Assembly: GCF_026891035.1 (NCBI RefSeq)
Contig: NZ_JAPTGG010000003.1
Location: 310,001-374,000 of the forward strand
Direction of reading: 5' to 3'
Source of the DNA: Dasania phycosphaerae
GTDB lineage: Bacteria; Pseudomonadota; Gammaproteobacteria; Pseudomonadales; Dasaniaceae
DNA length: 64,000 bases
Shown here: positions 16,931 through 25,203 of the stretch, piece by piece
How positions within the stretch are numbered: position 1 is the stretch's first letter
Layout: each line of letters begins with the position of its first letter
Translations under genes and position numbers: made by a program
The notes under the pieces: model-generated
What the model saw: only the letters and a program-made list of their open reading frames with translations
Told to the model about the DNA's origin: nothing
Database searches by the model: none

Positions 16931-17557
16931 TCAGCCTTTAGCAGCGCTTAAAAATTGTTTGATAGCACAGTCGCACATGGCTTTAACCTGGTGGCTGTTG
17001 CTATCGCTGCTATCGTAAATACCATCAATGACCAAGCGGGTTAAACCGTGCAAGGTGCTCCAAATTACCTGCGATAAGCGCAGCGTATCGGCTTCACTGT
17101 CTAGCACACCTTGTTGTTGCCAGCTTTTAATCAGCGCCAGCTGTTGTTGAAAAACCGGGTAGGCATGGCTTTGCAATTGCGGGTTGCTGCTACCGGTTTT
17201 CCATATAGGGCGGCCAAACATCAAATCATACAGCTCGGGGTTGGCGGTGGCGTGCTTGATGTAGTCATACACAAAATCTTTAAACTGCTGTGTGGGGTTA
17301 CTGGTCGAGTGCAGGCTGAGCTGCGCTATAGCAGCTTGCTTGCGTTTAAAACCATCGGCAGCCAGAGCACACAGTAATTCGTTTTTATCTTTAAAGTGGT
17401 GATAGGGGGCGGTGCGGGAAACGCCTACTTGTTCTGCCAGTTTGCGCAGTGATAGGGCCTCTATGCCACCTTCGGCCAGCATGCTGTGGGCGGCATTGAG
17501 TAGGCTGTTATACAGCTCGCCGTGATGGTAGCTGGTTTTTTCTGGGCTGTTACTCAT
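16931..17557 (-). CDS. TetR-family transcriptional regulator, WHG C-terminal type
   Basis: 208 residues. The N-terminal helix-turn-helix (LSLRKLAEQVGVSRTAPYHHFKDKNELL, residues about 40-66) is classical TetR. The C-terminal half contains VIWSTLHGLTRLV, the mark of the WHG effector-binding domain. It is divergent from fadH across a 166-bp gap that holds a TTGAC-GCT-GTCAA palindrome, so it most likely represses fadH and itself and responds to an acyl-CoA or enone-type ligand. The ligand is inference. Confidence 0.9.
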   Translation of the reverse strand: MSNSPEKTSYHHGELYNSLLNAAHSMLAEGGIEALSLRKLAEQVGVSRTAPYHHFKDKNELLCALAADGFKRKQAAIAQLSLHSTSNPTQQFKDFVYDYIKHATANPELYDLMFGRPIWKTGSSNPQLQSHAYPVFQQQLALIKSWQQQGVLDSEADTLRLSQVIWSTLHGLTRLVIDGIYDSSDSNSHQVKAMCDCAIKQFLSAAKG

Positions 17558-17632
17558 AAAGGCTGCTTTACTGTTGGCTGGGCATGCTATTAGCTGAGTC
17601 GCTAAGCTGGGGCGCTAAAATAGCAATCAATC

Positions 17633-17645
17633 TTGACGCTGTCAA
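17633..17645. promoter_or_regulatory. Palindromic operator candidate (TTGAC-GCT-GTCAA)
   Basis: A perfect 5-3-5 inverted repeat in the tetR-fadH gap. The decamer ATCTTGACGC that includes its left arm recurs at 17671-17680, over the fadH -35. Two copies of the same half-site, one over a promoter, fit a TetR repressor site. Confidence 0.5.
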
Positions 17646-17673
17646 AATATAAGGCTAAGGTGGCTTTCATATC

Positions 17674-17701
17674 TTGACGCCGCATAGATTGGCGTTATAC
17701 A
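17674..17701 (+). promoter_or_regulatory. fadH promoter
   Basis: -35 TTGACG (17674-17679), 16-bp spacer, -10 TATACA (17696-17701), 22 bp before the fadH start codon. The -35 lies in the second copy of the repeated ATCTTGACGC element. Confidence 0.5.
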
Positions 17702-17723
17702 TCTAGGCATAGAGGAATTACTC

Positions 17724-19763
17724 ATGGCACAGTCTGCACCCGGCTTACAAAAATACCCCACGCTGCTAAAGCCCCTAGATTTAGGCTTTACCACCCTAAA
17801 AAACCGGGTGTTGATGGGCTCTATGCACACCAACTTAGAAGAGGCGGAGAACGGCTTTGAGCGCTTGGCAGCCTTTTACGGCGAGCGTGCCAAGGGCGGT
17901 GTAGGCCTAATCGTAACCGGTGGCATAGGTCCCAGCCCCCGTGGCGCGGTGTTTTTTAATGCCGCCTGTATGGCCACCCAAGAGGATGTGGCCAATCATA
18001 AAATTGTGATCCAAGCTGTGCATGCCCACGATAGTAAAATTTGTATGCAAATACTGCATGCTGGACGCTATGCCTATAACCCCAGCCCTATAGCCCCTTC
18101 CGAGATACAAGCCCCCATCAACCCCTTTAAGCCCCATGCGGTCAGCGAAGAGGAAATAGAAGCCGAGATACAAGGCTTTATCAATGCTTCGGTGTTGGCC
18201 AAAGAGGCTGGCTACGACGGCGTAGAGATCATGGGCTCGGAAGGTTATTTTATTAACCAGTTTATTGTTGAACGCACCAATAAGCGCAGCGACCAATGGG
18301 GCGGCGCCTATGAAAACCGCATACGTTTTCCCATAGAGGTAGTGAGCCGGGTGCGCGCGGCTGTTGGCGAGGAATTTATTATTATTTATCGTCTGTCCAT
18401 GTTGGACTTAGTAGCCGACGGCAGTGATTTTGAAGAAGTGGTAAGCCTAGGCAAAAAATTAGAGCAGGCGGGCGTAACCATTATGAACACCGGCATAGGC
18501 TGGCATGAGGCCCGTGTGCCCACTATTGCCACCAAAGTGCCGCGCGCAGCCTTTAGCTGGGTAACGGCCAAAGTGCGCAAGGCCTTAACGGTACCGGTGA
18601 TTACCTCTAACCGCATTAACACCCCCGAAATAGCCGAAGAAATTTTAGCCCGTGGCGATGCCGACATGGTGTCTATGGCTAGGCCCATGTTGGCCGACCC
18701 CGAGTTTGTGATTAAGGCCCAGCAAGACCGCGCCGATGAAATCAATACTTGCATAGGCTGCAACCAGGCCTGTTTGGACCATGTGTTTGAAGGCAAGCCC
18801 ACCACCTGTTTAGTGAACCCCCGCGCCTGTTTTGAAACCGAATTAAATATCATACCGGCAAACGATAAAAAACATTTTGCGGTAGTAGGCGCAGGCCCCG
18901 CCGGTTTGGCTTTTGCGAGTACCGCTGCCAAGCGCGGTCACAAGGTGACGCTATTTGATGCGGGCAGTGAAATTGGCGGCCAGTTTAATATCGCCAAACA
19001 AATCCCCGGCAAAGAAGAATTTTATGAGACCCTGCGTTATTTCAAACGTCAGTTAGAAATAACCGGTGTGCGCTTGCAGCTAAATATTACTGTGGATGCG
19101 CAGCAGCTTAACCAAGGTGACTTTGATGAAGTGATTATTGCTGCCGGTATAGTGCCGCGCACTCCCGCGATTGAGGGCATAGAGCATAGCAAAGTATTGA
19201 GCTACCTCGATGTGCTGCGCGATAAAAAACCGGTGGGCAAAAAAGTGGCCGTGATAGGTGCGGGCGGCATAGGTTTTGATGTCAGTGAGTACCTCAGCCA
19301 TGAAGGCGTATTACTAAGCCAGAATATCCCTGCCTTTATGAAAGAGTGGGGCATAGACATGAGCATGCAGGCGCGCGGTGGCGTGGCCAATGTGAAACCC
19401 GAGGTACACCCCTCACCCAGAGAGATCTATTTACTACAGCGCAAAAGCAGCAAAGTCGGTGCCGGCCTGGGTAAAACCACCGGCTGGATACACCGCGCCG
19501 GTTTGCAGAAAAAAGGCGTGGTGATGCTGCCCTCCTGCGAGTATCAAAAAATAGATGATCAGGGTTTGCATTTATTAGTTAATGGCGAAGCTAAATTGTT
19601 AGAGGTGGATAATATTATTATTTGCGCCGGTCAAGATCCGCGCCGTGAATTAGTAGCGGGGTTAGAAAAGCCCTATCAATTAATCGGTGGTGCCGATGTG
19701 GCGGTGGAGCTGGATGCCAAGCGGGCTATAGATCAGGGTACGCGTTTGGCGGTAGCTTTGTAA
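17724..19763 (+). CDS. fadH: 2,4-dienoyl-CoA reductase (NADPH)
   Basis: 679 residues, matching E. coli FadH in length. Residues 1 to about 365 are an Old Yellow Enzyme TIM barrel (FMN). A [4Fe-4S] cluster motif follows with C343, C346, C350 and C362. Then come an FAD domain (VVGAGPAGLAFA) and an NADPH-binding insert (VIGAGGIGFDVSEYL). It reduces 2,4-dienoyl-CoA during oxidation of polyunsaturated fatty acids. It is divergent from the TetR gene, which probably controls it, and ends in a strong bidirectional terminator. Confidence 0.95.
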   Translation: MAQSAPGLQKYPTLLKPLDLGFTTLKNRVLMGSMHTNLEEAENGFERLAAFYGERAKGGVGLIVTGGIGPSPRGAVFFNAACMATQEDVANHKIVIQAVHAHDSKICMQILHAGRYAYNPSPIAPSEIQAPINPFKPHAVSEEEIEAEIQGFINASVLAKEAGYDGVEIMGSEGYFINQFIVERTNKRSDQWGGAYENRIRFPIEVVSRVRAAVGEEFIIIYRLSMLDLVADGSDFEEVVSLGKKLEQAGVTIMNTGIGWHEARVPTIATKVPRAAFSWVTAKVRKALTVPVITSNRINTPEIAEEILARGDADMVSMARPMLADPEFVIKAQQDRADEINTCIGCNQACLDHVFEGKPTTCLVNPRACFETELNIIPANDKKHFAVVGAGPAGLAFASTAAKRGHKVTLFDAGSEIGGQFNIAKQIPGKEEFYETLRYFKRQLEITGVRLQLNITVDAQQLNQGDFDEVIIAAGIVPRTPAIEGIEHSKVLSYLDVLRDKKPVGKKVAVIGAGGIGFDVSEYLSHEGVLLSQNIPAFMKEWGIDMSMQARGGVANVKPEVHPSPREIYLLQRKSSKVGAGLGKTTGWIHRAGLQKKGVVMLPSCEYQKIDDQGLHLLVNGEAKLLEVDNIIICAGQDPRRELVAGLEKPYQLIGGADVAVELDAKRAIDQGTRLAVAL

Positions 19764-19766
19764 TAA

Positions 19767-19801
19767 AAAAGGGCTAAGGCATAAATACCTTAGCCCTTTT
19801 T
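19767..19801. terminator. Bidirectional terminator between fadH and the outer-membrane protein gene
   Basis: A 9-bp stem GGGCTAAGG / CCTTAGCCC with an 8-nt loop is flanked by A and T tracts on both sides, so it can stop transcription from both convergent genes. Confidence 0.88.
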
Positions 19802-19817
19802 CCATAGGGTTTAGCAA

Positions 19818-20504
19818 TTAAAACTTGTAGCCTAGTGAGATAGACAGGTTTTTAACTTCATGGCTAACATCAATACCATCTATATCGGCATCCGCATTTA
19901 AGACTGTGTATTCAGCAGCCACAAAAAATTGCTGGTTGATACTGTACTCAGCGCCTAGGCCGTAATAATAATCATGGCCATCGTCATCGGCTTTAGCCTG
20001 GCCGTAGTCAGGGGCATAGGTATAAACAGCGTCATAAAATGAAGAATCATAATCAGTATAATCTTCTGTGAGCACATAGCTTTGGCTAATCTCATAATCC
20101 CATTTTGAAAGGCCGGCGCGTAATATAAACGACAGGCCATTGCTAAAAGGTAAGCTGGCTTTAAAGCCTAAGTTGATCGCCGAGGTTTCAGATGTGTAGT
20201 CCAACTCTTCGGTTATTTGAGATTCACCGTCAAAATAGTAATAGGGGTAGCTATCTGAATAAACGGTATCTTTAGCCTTGCCGTAATCGTGATAGGATGC
20301 CTCAATGGCAAAGTTTTCATTAAAGGCGTAGGCGAATCTTATGCCTTTGGAGCTGTCTTTTTCTGAGGGCTCATAGCCGCCATCGAAGTCTGAGCTGTGA
20401 TCCGCTTCGCCAAATAAAATTTCGGCTGAGAACCCCGGCTGAAATTCGGCTGCTGCTGGCAGTGCGCAGGCTGATAGGCTTATAGCGAGTGCTAATTTTT
20501 TCAT
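19818..20504 (-). CDS. Outer-membrane beta-barrel protein (OmpA/OmpW-like porin fold)
   Basis: 228 residues with a signal peptide ending at AAAEF (about residue 20). Alternating aromatic-rich strands follow, with an unusual number of Tyr and acidic residues in the predicted loops. It ends in LSISLGYKF with the C-terminal Phe used for barrel assembly. Fits the small 8-stranded barrel superfamily. No specific role can be given. RBS GGAG is close to the ATG. It converges on fadH. Confidence 0.82.
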   Translation of the reverse strand: MKKLALAISLSACALPAAAEFQPGFSAEILFGEADHSSDFDGGYEPSEKDSSKGIRFAYAFNENFAIEASYHDYGKAKDTVYSDSYPYYYFDGESQITEELDYTSETSAINLGFKASLPFSNGLSFILRAGLSKWDYEISQSYVLTEDYTDYDSSFYDAVYTYAPDYGQAKADDDGHDYYYGLGAEYSINQQFFVAAEYTVLNADADIDGIDVSHEVKNLSISLGYKF

Positions 20505-20713
20505 CTATATCTCCATTCGCTCGTTGTTAGGTACTAGGCTATATGAGCGATTTATAACCTGACTTTTAGTATTATTACTCAGTGTTTTCCTACTGAGTGT
20601 GGGGCAGGAGTATGCCAGCTAAAACAGGGTTAGCATATAAAATGGCAGAAGTATTATTGTGAAATATTACCTATTATTAAAATCCTGAAAAATTGTGAGC
20701 ATGCGGGTAGATC

Positions 20714-21538
20714 ATGAAACAAATTAAATTAAACAATGGCGAACTAGTTTCAGCGTTAGGCCAGGGCACTTGGCATATGGGCGAGAACTCCGCTGAATTT
20801 AACCGCGAGGTCGCTGCTTTGCGTTTGGGCCTGGATTTGGGTATGAACTTAATCGACACCGCCGAGCTCTACGCCGATGCCGAGCTGGTGGTGGCCGAGG
20901 CTATTAAGGGGCGCAGGGCTGATGCTTTTATAGTGAGTAAAGTGTTGCCCAGTAATGCTAGCTATCAAGGCACGATCACGGCCTGTGAGCGCAGCTTAAA
21001 ACGCTTGCAAATTGAGTGTTTAGATATGTATTTACTGCACTGGCCTGGGCTCACACCGGTGGAGGAAACCCTAGAGGTTTTTCAGACTTTGGTAGAGGCG
21101 GGCAAAATACGCCACTACGGGGTCAGCAATTTCGATTATTACGAAACGCAACTGGCTTGCCAGCAGCCCGGCGGTAAAGCTATAGCTACAAATCAATTGT
21201 TATATAACTTAAACAAGCGCGGTATAGAGTGGGATTTGTTACCGTGGTGTCGCAAGCAGGGTGTGCCGGTGATGGCCTACTCGCCTTTAGACGAAGGCCG
21301 CTTACAGCATCCTGTGTTGAATATTATCGCCCAGCGACATCAGGCCACTGCCGCGCAAGTAGCCTTGGCCTGGCTGCTACAGCAGGACTCAGTCATTGCC
21401 ATACCCAAGGCGGTTAAGCCTGAGCATATTAAACAAAACGCGGCCGCTGCTGAGCTAGTGTTAAGCGCGCAAGATTTACATGAGATAGAGCAGGCCTTTC
21501 CCGCGCCCACCCAAGCCCAGCCTTTACACGTTTATTAA
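20714..21538 (+). CDS. Aldo/keto reductase
   Basis: 274 residues, a (beta/alpha)8 NADPH-dependent oxidoreductase. The catalytic tetrad is complete: D48 and Y53 (DTAELYAD), K76 (IVSKV), H109 (LLHWPG). GVSNF and the C-terminal IPKAVKPEHIKQN stretch are the usual cofactor-binding patches. It reduces aldehydes or ketones in the cytoplasm; the substrate is unknown. The YjbR gene follows within a few bases and is probably co-transcribed. Confidence 0.92.
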   Translation: MKQIKLNNGELVSALGQGTWHMGENSAEFNREVAALRLGLDLGMNLIDTAELYADAELVVAEAIKGRRADAFIVSKVLPSNASYQGTITACERSLKRLQIECLDMYLLHWPGLTPVEETLEVFQTLVEAGKIRHYGVSNFDYYETQLACQQPGGKAIATNQLLYNLNKRGIEWDLLPWCRKQGVPVMAYSPLDEGRLQHPVLNIIAQRHQATAAQVALAWLLQQDSVIAIPKAVKPEHIKQNAAAAELVLSAQDLHEIEQAFPAPTQAQPLHVY

Positions 21539-21552
21539 CGATGGAGCGGTTA

Positions 21553-21939
21553 GTGAATACTGCAGCAGTCAAAGCTTATTGCTTAGCCAAGCCCGAGGCG
21601 CAAGAGGACTACCCCTTTGGTACCGATGTGCAGGTATTTAAAATCGCGGGAAAAATGTTTGCGCTGCTTAGCCAGCGCGCGGGTCAGCCTATAGTCAATT
21701 TAAAATGCGATCCTAATCAGGCTTTTATGTTGCGGGATTTATTTGCCGCGGTGCAGCCGGGTTATCACATGAATAAAAAACACTGGAACACGGTGTTATT
21801 AGACGGCTCCATACCGCGCGGTGAGCTAGAGCGCATGATAGATCACTCTTATGCTCTGGTGCTTAAGGGGCTAACTAAAAAACTGCGGCAGCGTTTAGAG
21901 TTACAGTACCCCGCCGATTCGCTGTATGCCGGTTTATAA
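21553..21939 (+). CDS. MmcQ/YjbR family protein
   Basis: About 128 residues from GTG 21553. I prefer this start over the ATG at 21541 because GGAG lies 6 bp before the GTG, and because it puts the conserved YCLAKPEA motif at the same distance from the N-terminus as in E. coli YjbR (YC at residues 9-10). Family patches GYHMNKKHWNTVLLDGSIP and the IDHSYALVLKGL end are clear. The CyaY-like fold is known, but the function is not. The gene lies just behind the aldo/keto reductase gene and overlaps the convergent MAPEG gene by 6 bp. Confidence 0.87.
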   Translation: MNTAAVKAYCLAKPEAQEDYPFGTDVQVFKIAGKMFALLSQRAGQPIVNLKCDPNQAFMLRDLFAAVQPGYHMNKKHWNTVLLDGSIPRGELERMIDHSYALVLKGLTKKLRQRLELQYPADSLYAGL

Positions 21940-22326
21940 AACTAATAACAGCCACAGCGCGAATACACAAACTATCGCCAACCAATAAGCCGTCAGCCTG
22001 TGCAGTACATGGTTGTAGGTGAGGTGTATCACCGCATGGGCTATGCGAAAAAATACAAAGGCCCAGGCGGCATAAACGGCATAGGGGTTTTCTATGCCCA
22101 TGCTGATATACAGCGTGCACACCACATAAAACAGTACCGGCACCTCAAATTGATTATTAAAGGCGCGCGTTGTTTGGGTGACATAGTTGGGTACATCTTG
22201 CCCGCCCATAAGGCGGTAATAGCCAGCTTTAACATCACCGTTTTTAACGCTGGCAAAGCGGGTTTTAAGAGTGATTACGCCAATAATAAAGGTAAGTATT
22301 ACCATCGCAAACATAGGGTATAGCAT
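21934..22326 (-). CDS. MAPEG family membrane protein
   Basis: 130 residues, four transmembrane helices. The family core FNNQFEVPVLFYVV and the helix RIAHAVIHLTYN are present. Relatives of microsomal glutathione S-transferase; bacterial members are mostly uncharacterised. Unlike the second MAPEG protein (58841-59248) it has the N-Q-F-E-x-P form of the motif, so the two are distant paralogues. Confidence 0.85.
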   Translation of the reverse strand: MLYPMFAMVILTFIIGVITLKTRFASVKNGDVKAGYYRLMGGQDVPNYVTQTTRAFNNQFEVPVLFYVVCTLYISMGIENPYAVYAAWAFVFFRIAHAVIHLTYNHVLHRLTAYWLAIVCVFALWLLLVL

Positions 22327-22341
22327 GGCTGGCTCCTTAAG

Positions 22342-23133
22342 CTATTGCAGGTACTTTTGTTGCAGGCGATTTATTGTGCCGTCGGCTTTCATGGCGGCTA
22401 TGGCTTTATCAATCTGTTGCATTTTTTTAGCAAAAGGTGATTGTTTGCTAATTAATAGCCGCCTAAGGTTAGTTTCAACAATAAATGGGACTTGCACTAT
22501 ATTATTATCTAGTTGCATTTTTTTAATATTAAACTCGGTAATTTGCGCACTCTCTATAAAAATATCGGCTCGGCGCTGGGCTAAAAATTTTAATGCGGCA
22601 TCTAGCTCTGGCACCATAGATATTTGCAAATCATCGGCGCTAAACCCCGCTAAGCTGCCACCTAAATATTCCACTAAGTGAAATTGTTTAAATCCTTCCA
22701 CATCGGTTATAGCTAGCATTTCCTGTAGCTGCGGATGATCTCTATAGGTGTACACATAGTAGTTAACGGGAATCAGTACCTCTGTGCTGGCGTGGGTGTA
22801 TAAGCTGCGCTCTGGAGTATTAGCCGTTAACATGGCGTCGTCTTGCCCGGTTTGCACCTGCCATTGTGCACGTTTCCAGGGGTAGGCCCTGTGTACAGTT
22901 TTTATACCTAGCCGTTTTTCAAAAAGCTCGGTGAGTATATCTACTTGCAAGCCTTTAACTTCGCCTTGCTGCAACCATGAAAATGGAGCGTAGCTGTGGC
23001 CATAGGCTAAGCGTATGCTGTCCTGAGCCAGGCTATAGCTGCACAGCAATAAGCCTACTATAGCGATAATACTGTTACGCAAGAGCTTAAGTTTTGTCTT
23101 GCTATAGCTGTGTGTGGCAGTAGATTCTGGCAT
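22342..23133 (-). CDS. Periplasmic solute-binding-like protein (SBP family 3)
   Basis: 263 residues. A signal/anchor segment (residues about 18-36, ending SLAQ) is followed by a bacterial extracellular solute-binding family 3 domain, with GHSYAPFSWLQQGEVKGLQVDILTELF at the start and a C-terminal IDKAIAAMKADGTINRLQQKYL helix. Free-standing proteins of this type, with no ABC permease genes nearby, may sense or bind amino-acid-like ligands. No permease is adjacent; the ABC exporter gene upstream is of another kind. Confidence 0.82.
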   Translation of the reverse strand: MPESTATHSYSKTKLKLLRNSIIAIVGLLLCSYSLAQDSIRLAYGHSYAPFSWLQQGEVKGLQVDILTELFEKRLGIKTVHRAYPWKRAQWQVQTGQDDAMLTANTPERSLYTHASTEVLIPVNYYVYTYRDHPQLQEMLAITDVEGFKQFHLVEYLGGSLAGFSADDLQISMVPELDAALKFLAQRRADIFIESAQITEFNIKKMQLDNNIVQVPFIVETNLRRLLISKQSPFAKKMQQIDKAIAAMKADGTINRLQQKYLQ

Positions 23134-23194
23134 GTTGTGTTTAGCTTAGCTGCCCTTATCTAACTGGCAAGTTCTCTGTGTATGGTGGCTGTGC

Positions 23195-25036
23195 TTAGTC
23201 TTCTATATCCAGGCCTAAAAAGCCGCCGGTTTGATGTTGCCATAGCTGTGCGTAAATGCCGCCCTGGGCAATGAGTTCACTATGAGTGCCCTGCTCAACA
23301 ATCTCGCCTTCATCTAACACAATTAATCGGTCCATGGCGGCAATGGTTGATAAACGGTGGGCAATAGCGATTACCGTTTTGCCTTCCATCAGTTTATAAA
23401 GGCTATGCTGTATGGCCGCCTCTACTTCAGAGTCCAGTGCCGAGGTGGCCTCGTCTAAAATTAAAATAGGGGCATTTTTTAATAACACGCGGGCTATGGC
23501 GATACGCTGACGCTGGCCGCCGGAGAGCTTAACGCCGCGCTCGCCCACTTGCGCATCGTAGCCTTGGTTACCGCTGGGGTCGCTAAGGGTTTGAATAAAA
23601 TCATGAGCCTCGGCCTGTTTGGCGGCGGCTAACACTTCTTCGTCGGTGGCAGAGTTGCGGCCATAGGCAATGTTTTCGCGTATGCTGCGGTGTAGCAGTG
23701 AGGTGTCTTGTGTCACCATACCTATATGTGCGCGCAAACTCTCTTGTTCTACCTGTTTGATATTTTGGCCATCAATAATAATTTCGCCGCCCTGTATATC
23801 GTGAAAGCGCAGCAGCAAATTAACCAGGGTAGATTTGCCCGCACCCGAGCGGCCCACCACGCCAACTTTTTCACCGGGCTTAATAGACAGGTTTAATTTG
23901 TTAAAGACTTGCGCCTCATTTTTTCCATAGAAAAAATCCACATCGCGCAATTCTATAGCGCCCTGTGCTACTTGCAGAGGCTGGGCGTCGCGGCTGTCTT
24001 GTACCAAGCGGGGTTGCGATAAGGTGTTGCGGCCATCAGCCACGGTACCTATGTTTTCAAATAGGCTGCTGACCTCCCACACTATCCACTGCGACATGCT
24101 GTTTAGCCTTAGCACCAAGCCTATGGCGATGGCGATAGCGCCTACACTTACCGCCTCTTTGCTCCATAACCAAATACACAGTGCCGCCATGGTAAACACT
24201 AGCAAATAGTTAATACACTGTATGCTGATGTTAATGCCCGTGCCCAAACGCATTTGCTGGTATACGGTTTGTAAAAATTCGCTCATGCTGCTTTGGGCGT
24301 AGTCTGACTCTTGCTTGCTATGGGAAAATAATTTTACCGTGGCAATATTGGTGTAACTATCAACGATGCGGCCAGTCATTTCGGCACGGGCATTGGCTTG
24401 TTCGGTAGAGACGGTTTTTAATCGTGGCACAAAATAAACCTGCACCAGAATATAGAGCAGTAACCAAACCATTAGTGGGATGATAAGTAAAATATCTAAG
24501 CTAAAAATAGTGACAAAGATGGTGGCAAAGTACACCAACACATAGGTTAGCACGTCTAATAATTTCATTACCGTTTCGCGTACGGCTAATGAGGTTTGCA
24601 TCACCTTAGTGGCCAGGCGGCCGGCAAAATCGTGTTGGTAAAAAGCTATGCTTTGGCCCAGTAAATAACGGTGGGTTTGCCAGCGTATGGCCATGGGGTA
24701 GTTGCCCAATAGCGATTGGTGCATCAATGCCGAGTGCAGTAAGGCTAACAGTGGTAAGGCAACTAAGACTACCAGTGCCATTAGGGTTAAACGGTCAGCG
24801 TCTTCTGTTAGCAATTGGCTGGGGGTTTTGGCGGCCATTAAGTCTACTAACTCACCCATAAAGCCAAATAAGGATACTTCTAATATGGCCAGGCAGGCCG
24901 TTAATAAGGCCATGGCGATTAAAGGCAGCTCCATGCCACGGGTGTAATGGCGGCAAAAAGCAAACAAGCCGTGGGGAGGTTGTTGTGGCGCTTGCGGAGG
25001 AAAGGGTTTGGTTAAACGCTCGAAAAAGCTAAACAT
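23195..25036 (-). CDS. ABC transporter, fused permease and ATPase (MsbA-like exporter)
   Basis: 613 residues. The N-terminal half (about 35-340) has six transmembrane helices of an ABC type I exporter. The C-terminal ATPase has Walker A GRSGAGKST, the Q-loop MVTQDTSLLH, signature LSGGQRQRIAIAR, Walker B ILILDEATSALD and the H-loop AHRLST. It works as a homodimer or half-transporter exporting a lipid, peptide or drug. It follows the haem lipoprotein gene on the same strand but is separated from it by two stem-loops. Confidence 0.92.
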   Translation of the reverse strand: MFSFFERLTKPFPPQAPQQPPHGLFAFCRHYTRGMELPLIAMALLTACLAILEVSLFGFMGELVDLMAAKTPSQLLTEDADRLTLMALVVLVALPLLALLHSALMHQSLLGNYPMAIRWQTHRYLLGQSIAFYQHDFAGRLATKVMQTSLAVRETVMKLLDVLTYVLVYFATIFVTIFSLDILLIIPLMVWLLLYILVQVYFVPRLKTVSTEQANARAEMTGRIVDSYTNIATVKLFSHSKQESDYAQSSMSEFLQTVYQQMRLGTGINISIQCINYLLVFTMAALCIWLWSKEAVSVGAIAIAIGLVLRLNSMSQWIVWEVSSLFENIGTVADGRNTLSQPRLVQDSRDAQPLQVAQGAIELRDVDFFYGKNEAQVFNKLNLSIKPGEKVGVVGRSGAGKSTLVNLLLRFHDIQGGEIIIDGQNIKQVEQESLRAHIGMVTQDTSLLHRSIRENIAYGRNSATDEEVLAAAKQAEAHDFIQTLSDPSGNQGYDAQVGERGVKLSGGQRQRIAIARVLLKNAPILILDEATSALDSEVEAAIQHSLYKLMEGKTVIAIAHRLSTIAAMDRLIVLDEGEIVEQGTHSELIAQGGIYAQLWQHQTGGFLGLDIED

Positions 25037-25118
25037 GAAAAAGCTGGCCTGTCGCTGTTTGCTGGAGGCGAAATATTAACAGAAACGGCCGCGACTAGCC
25101 TGAGTAATTTTTGTAATT

Positions 25119-25137
25119 AAGCCGTTTTTAACGGCTT
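25119..25137. other. Short stem-loop
   Basis: AAGCCGTT / AACGGCTT with a 3-nt loop, followed on the plus strand by TTTT only. It lies in the 167-bp gap upstream of the ABC exporter gene and may contribute to terminating the lipoprotein transcript. Confidence 0.4.
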
Positions 25138-25157
25138 TTATTGCTAGGCCAAGTGGG

Positions 25158-25199
25158 CTTAGATCGAGCTAGGGCTATAGGGCCCTCGCTCGATCTAAG
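25158..25199. terminator. Long stem-loop directly after the haem lipoprotein gene
   Basis: A 12-bp arm CTTAGATCGAGC pairs with GCTCGATCTAAG. After one mismatch, 5 more base pairs (AGGGC / GCCCT) close a 6-nt loop. It starts 5 bp past the stop codon of the minus-strand lipoprotein gene. No T-run follows, so it is terminator-like or an mRNA-stabilising 3' structure. Confidence 0.5.
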
Positions 25200-25203
25200 T
25201 TTG

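Noticed and set aside
18386..18931. Long antisense frame inside fadH
   Set aside because: Shadow of the fadH reading frame; no domain, no RBS.
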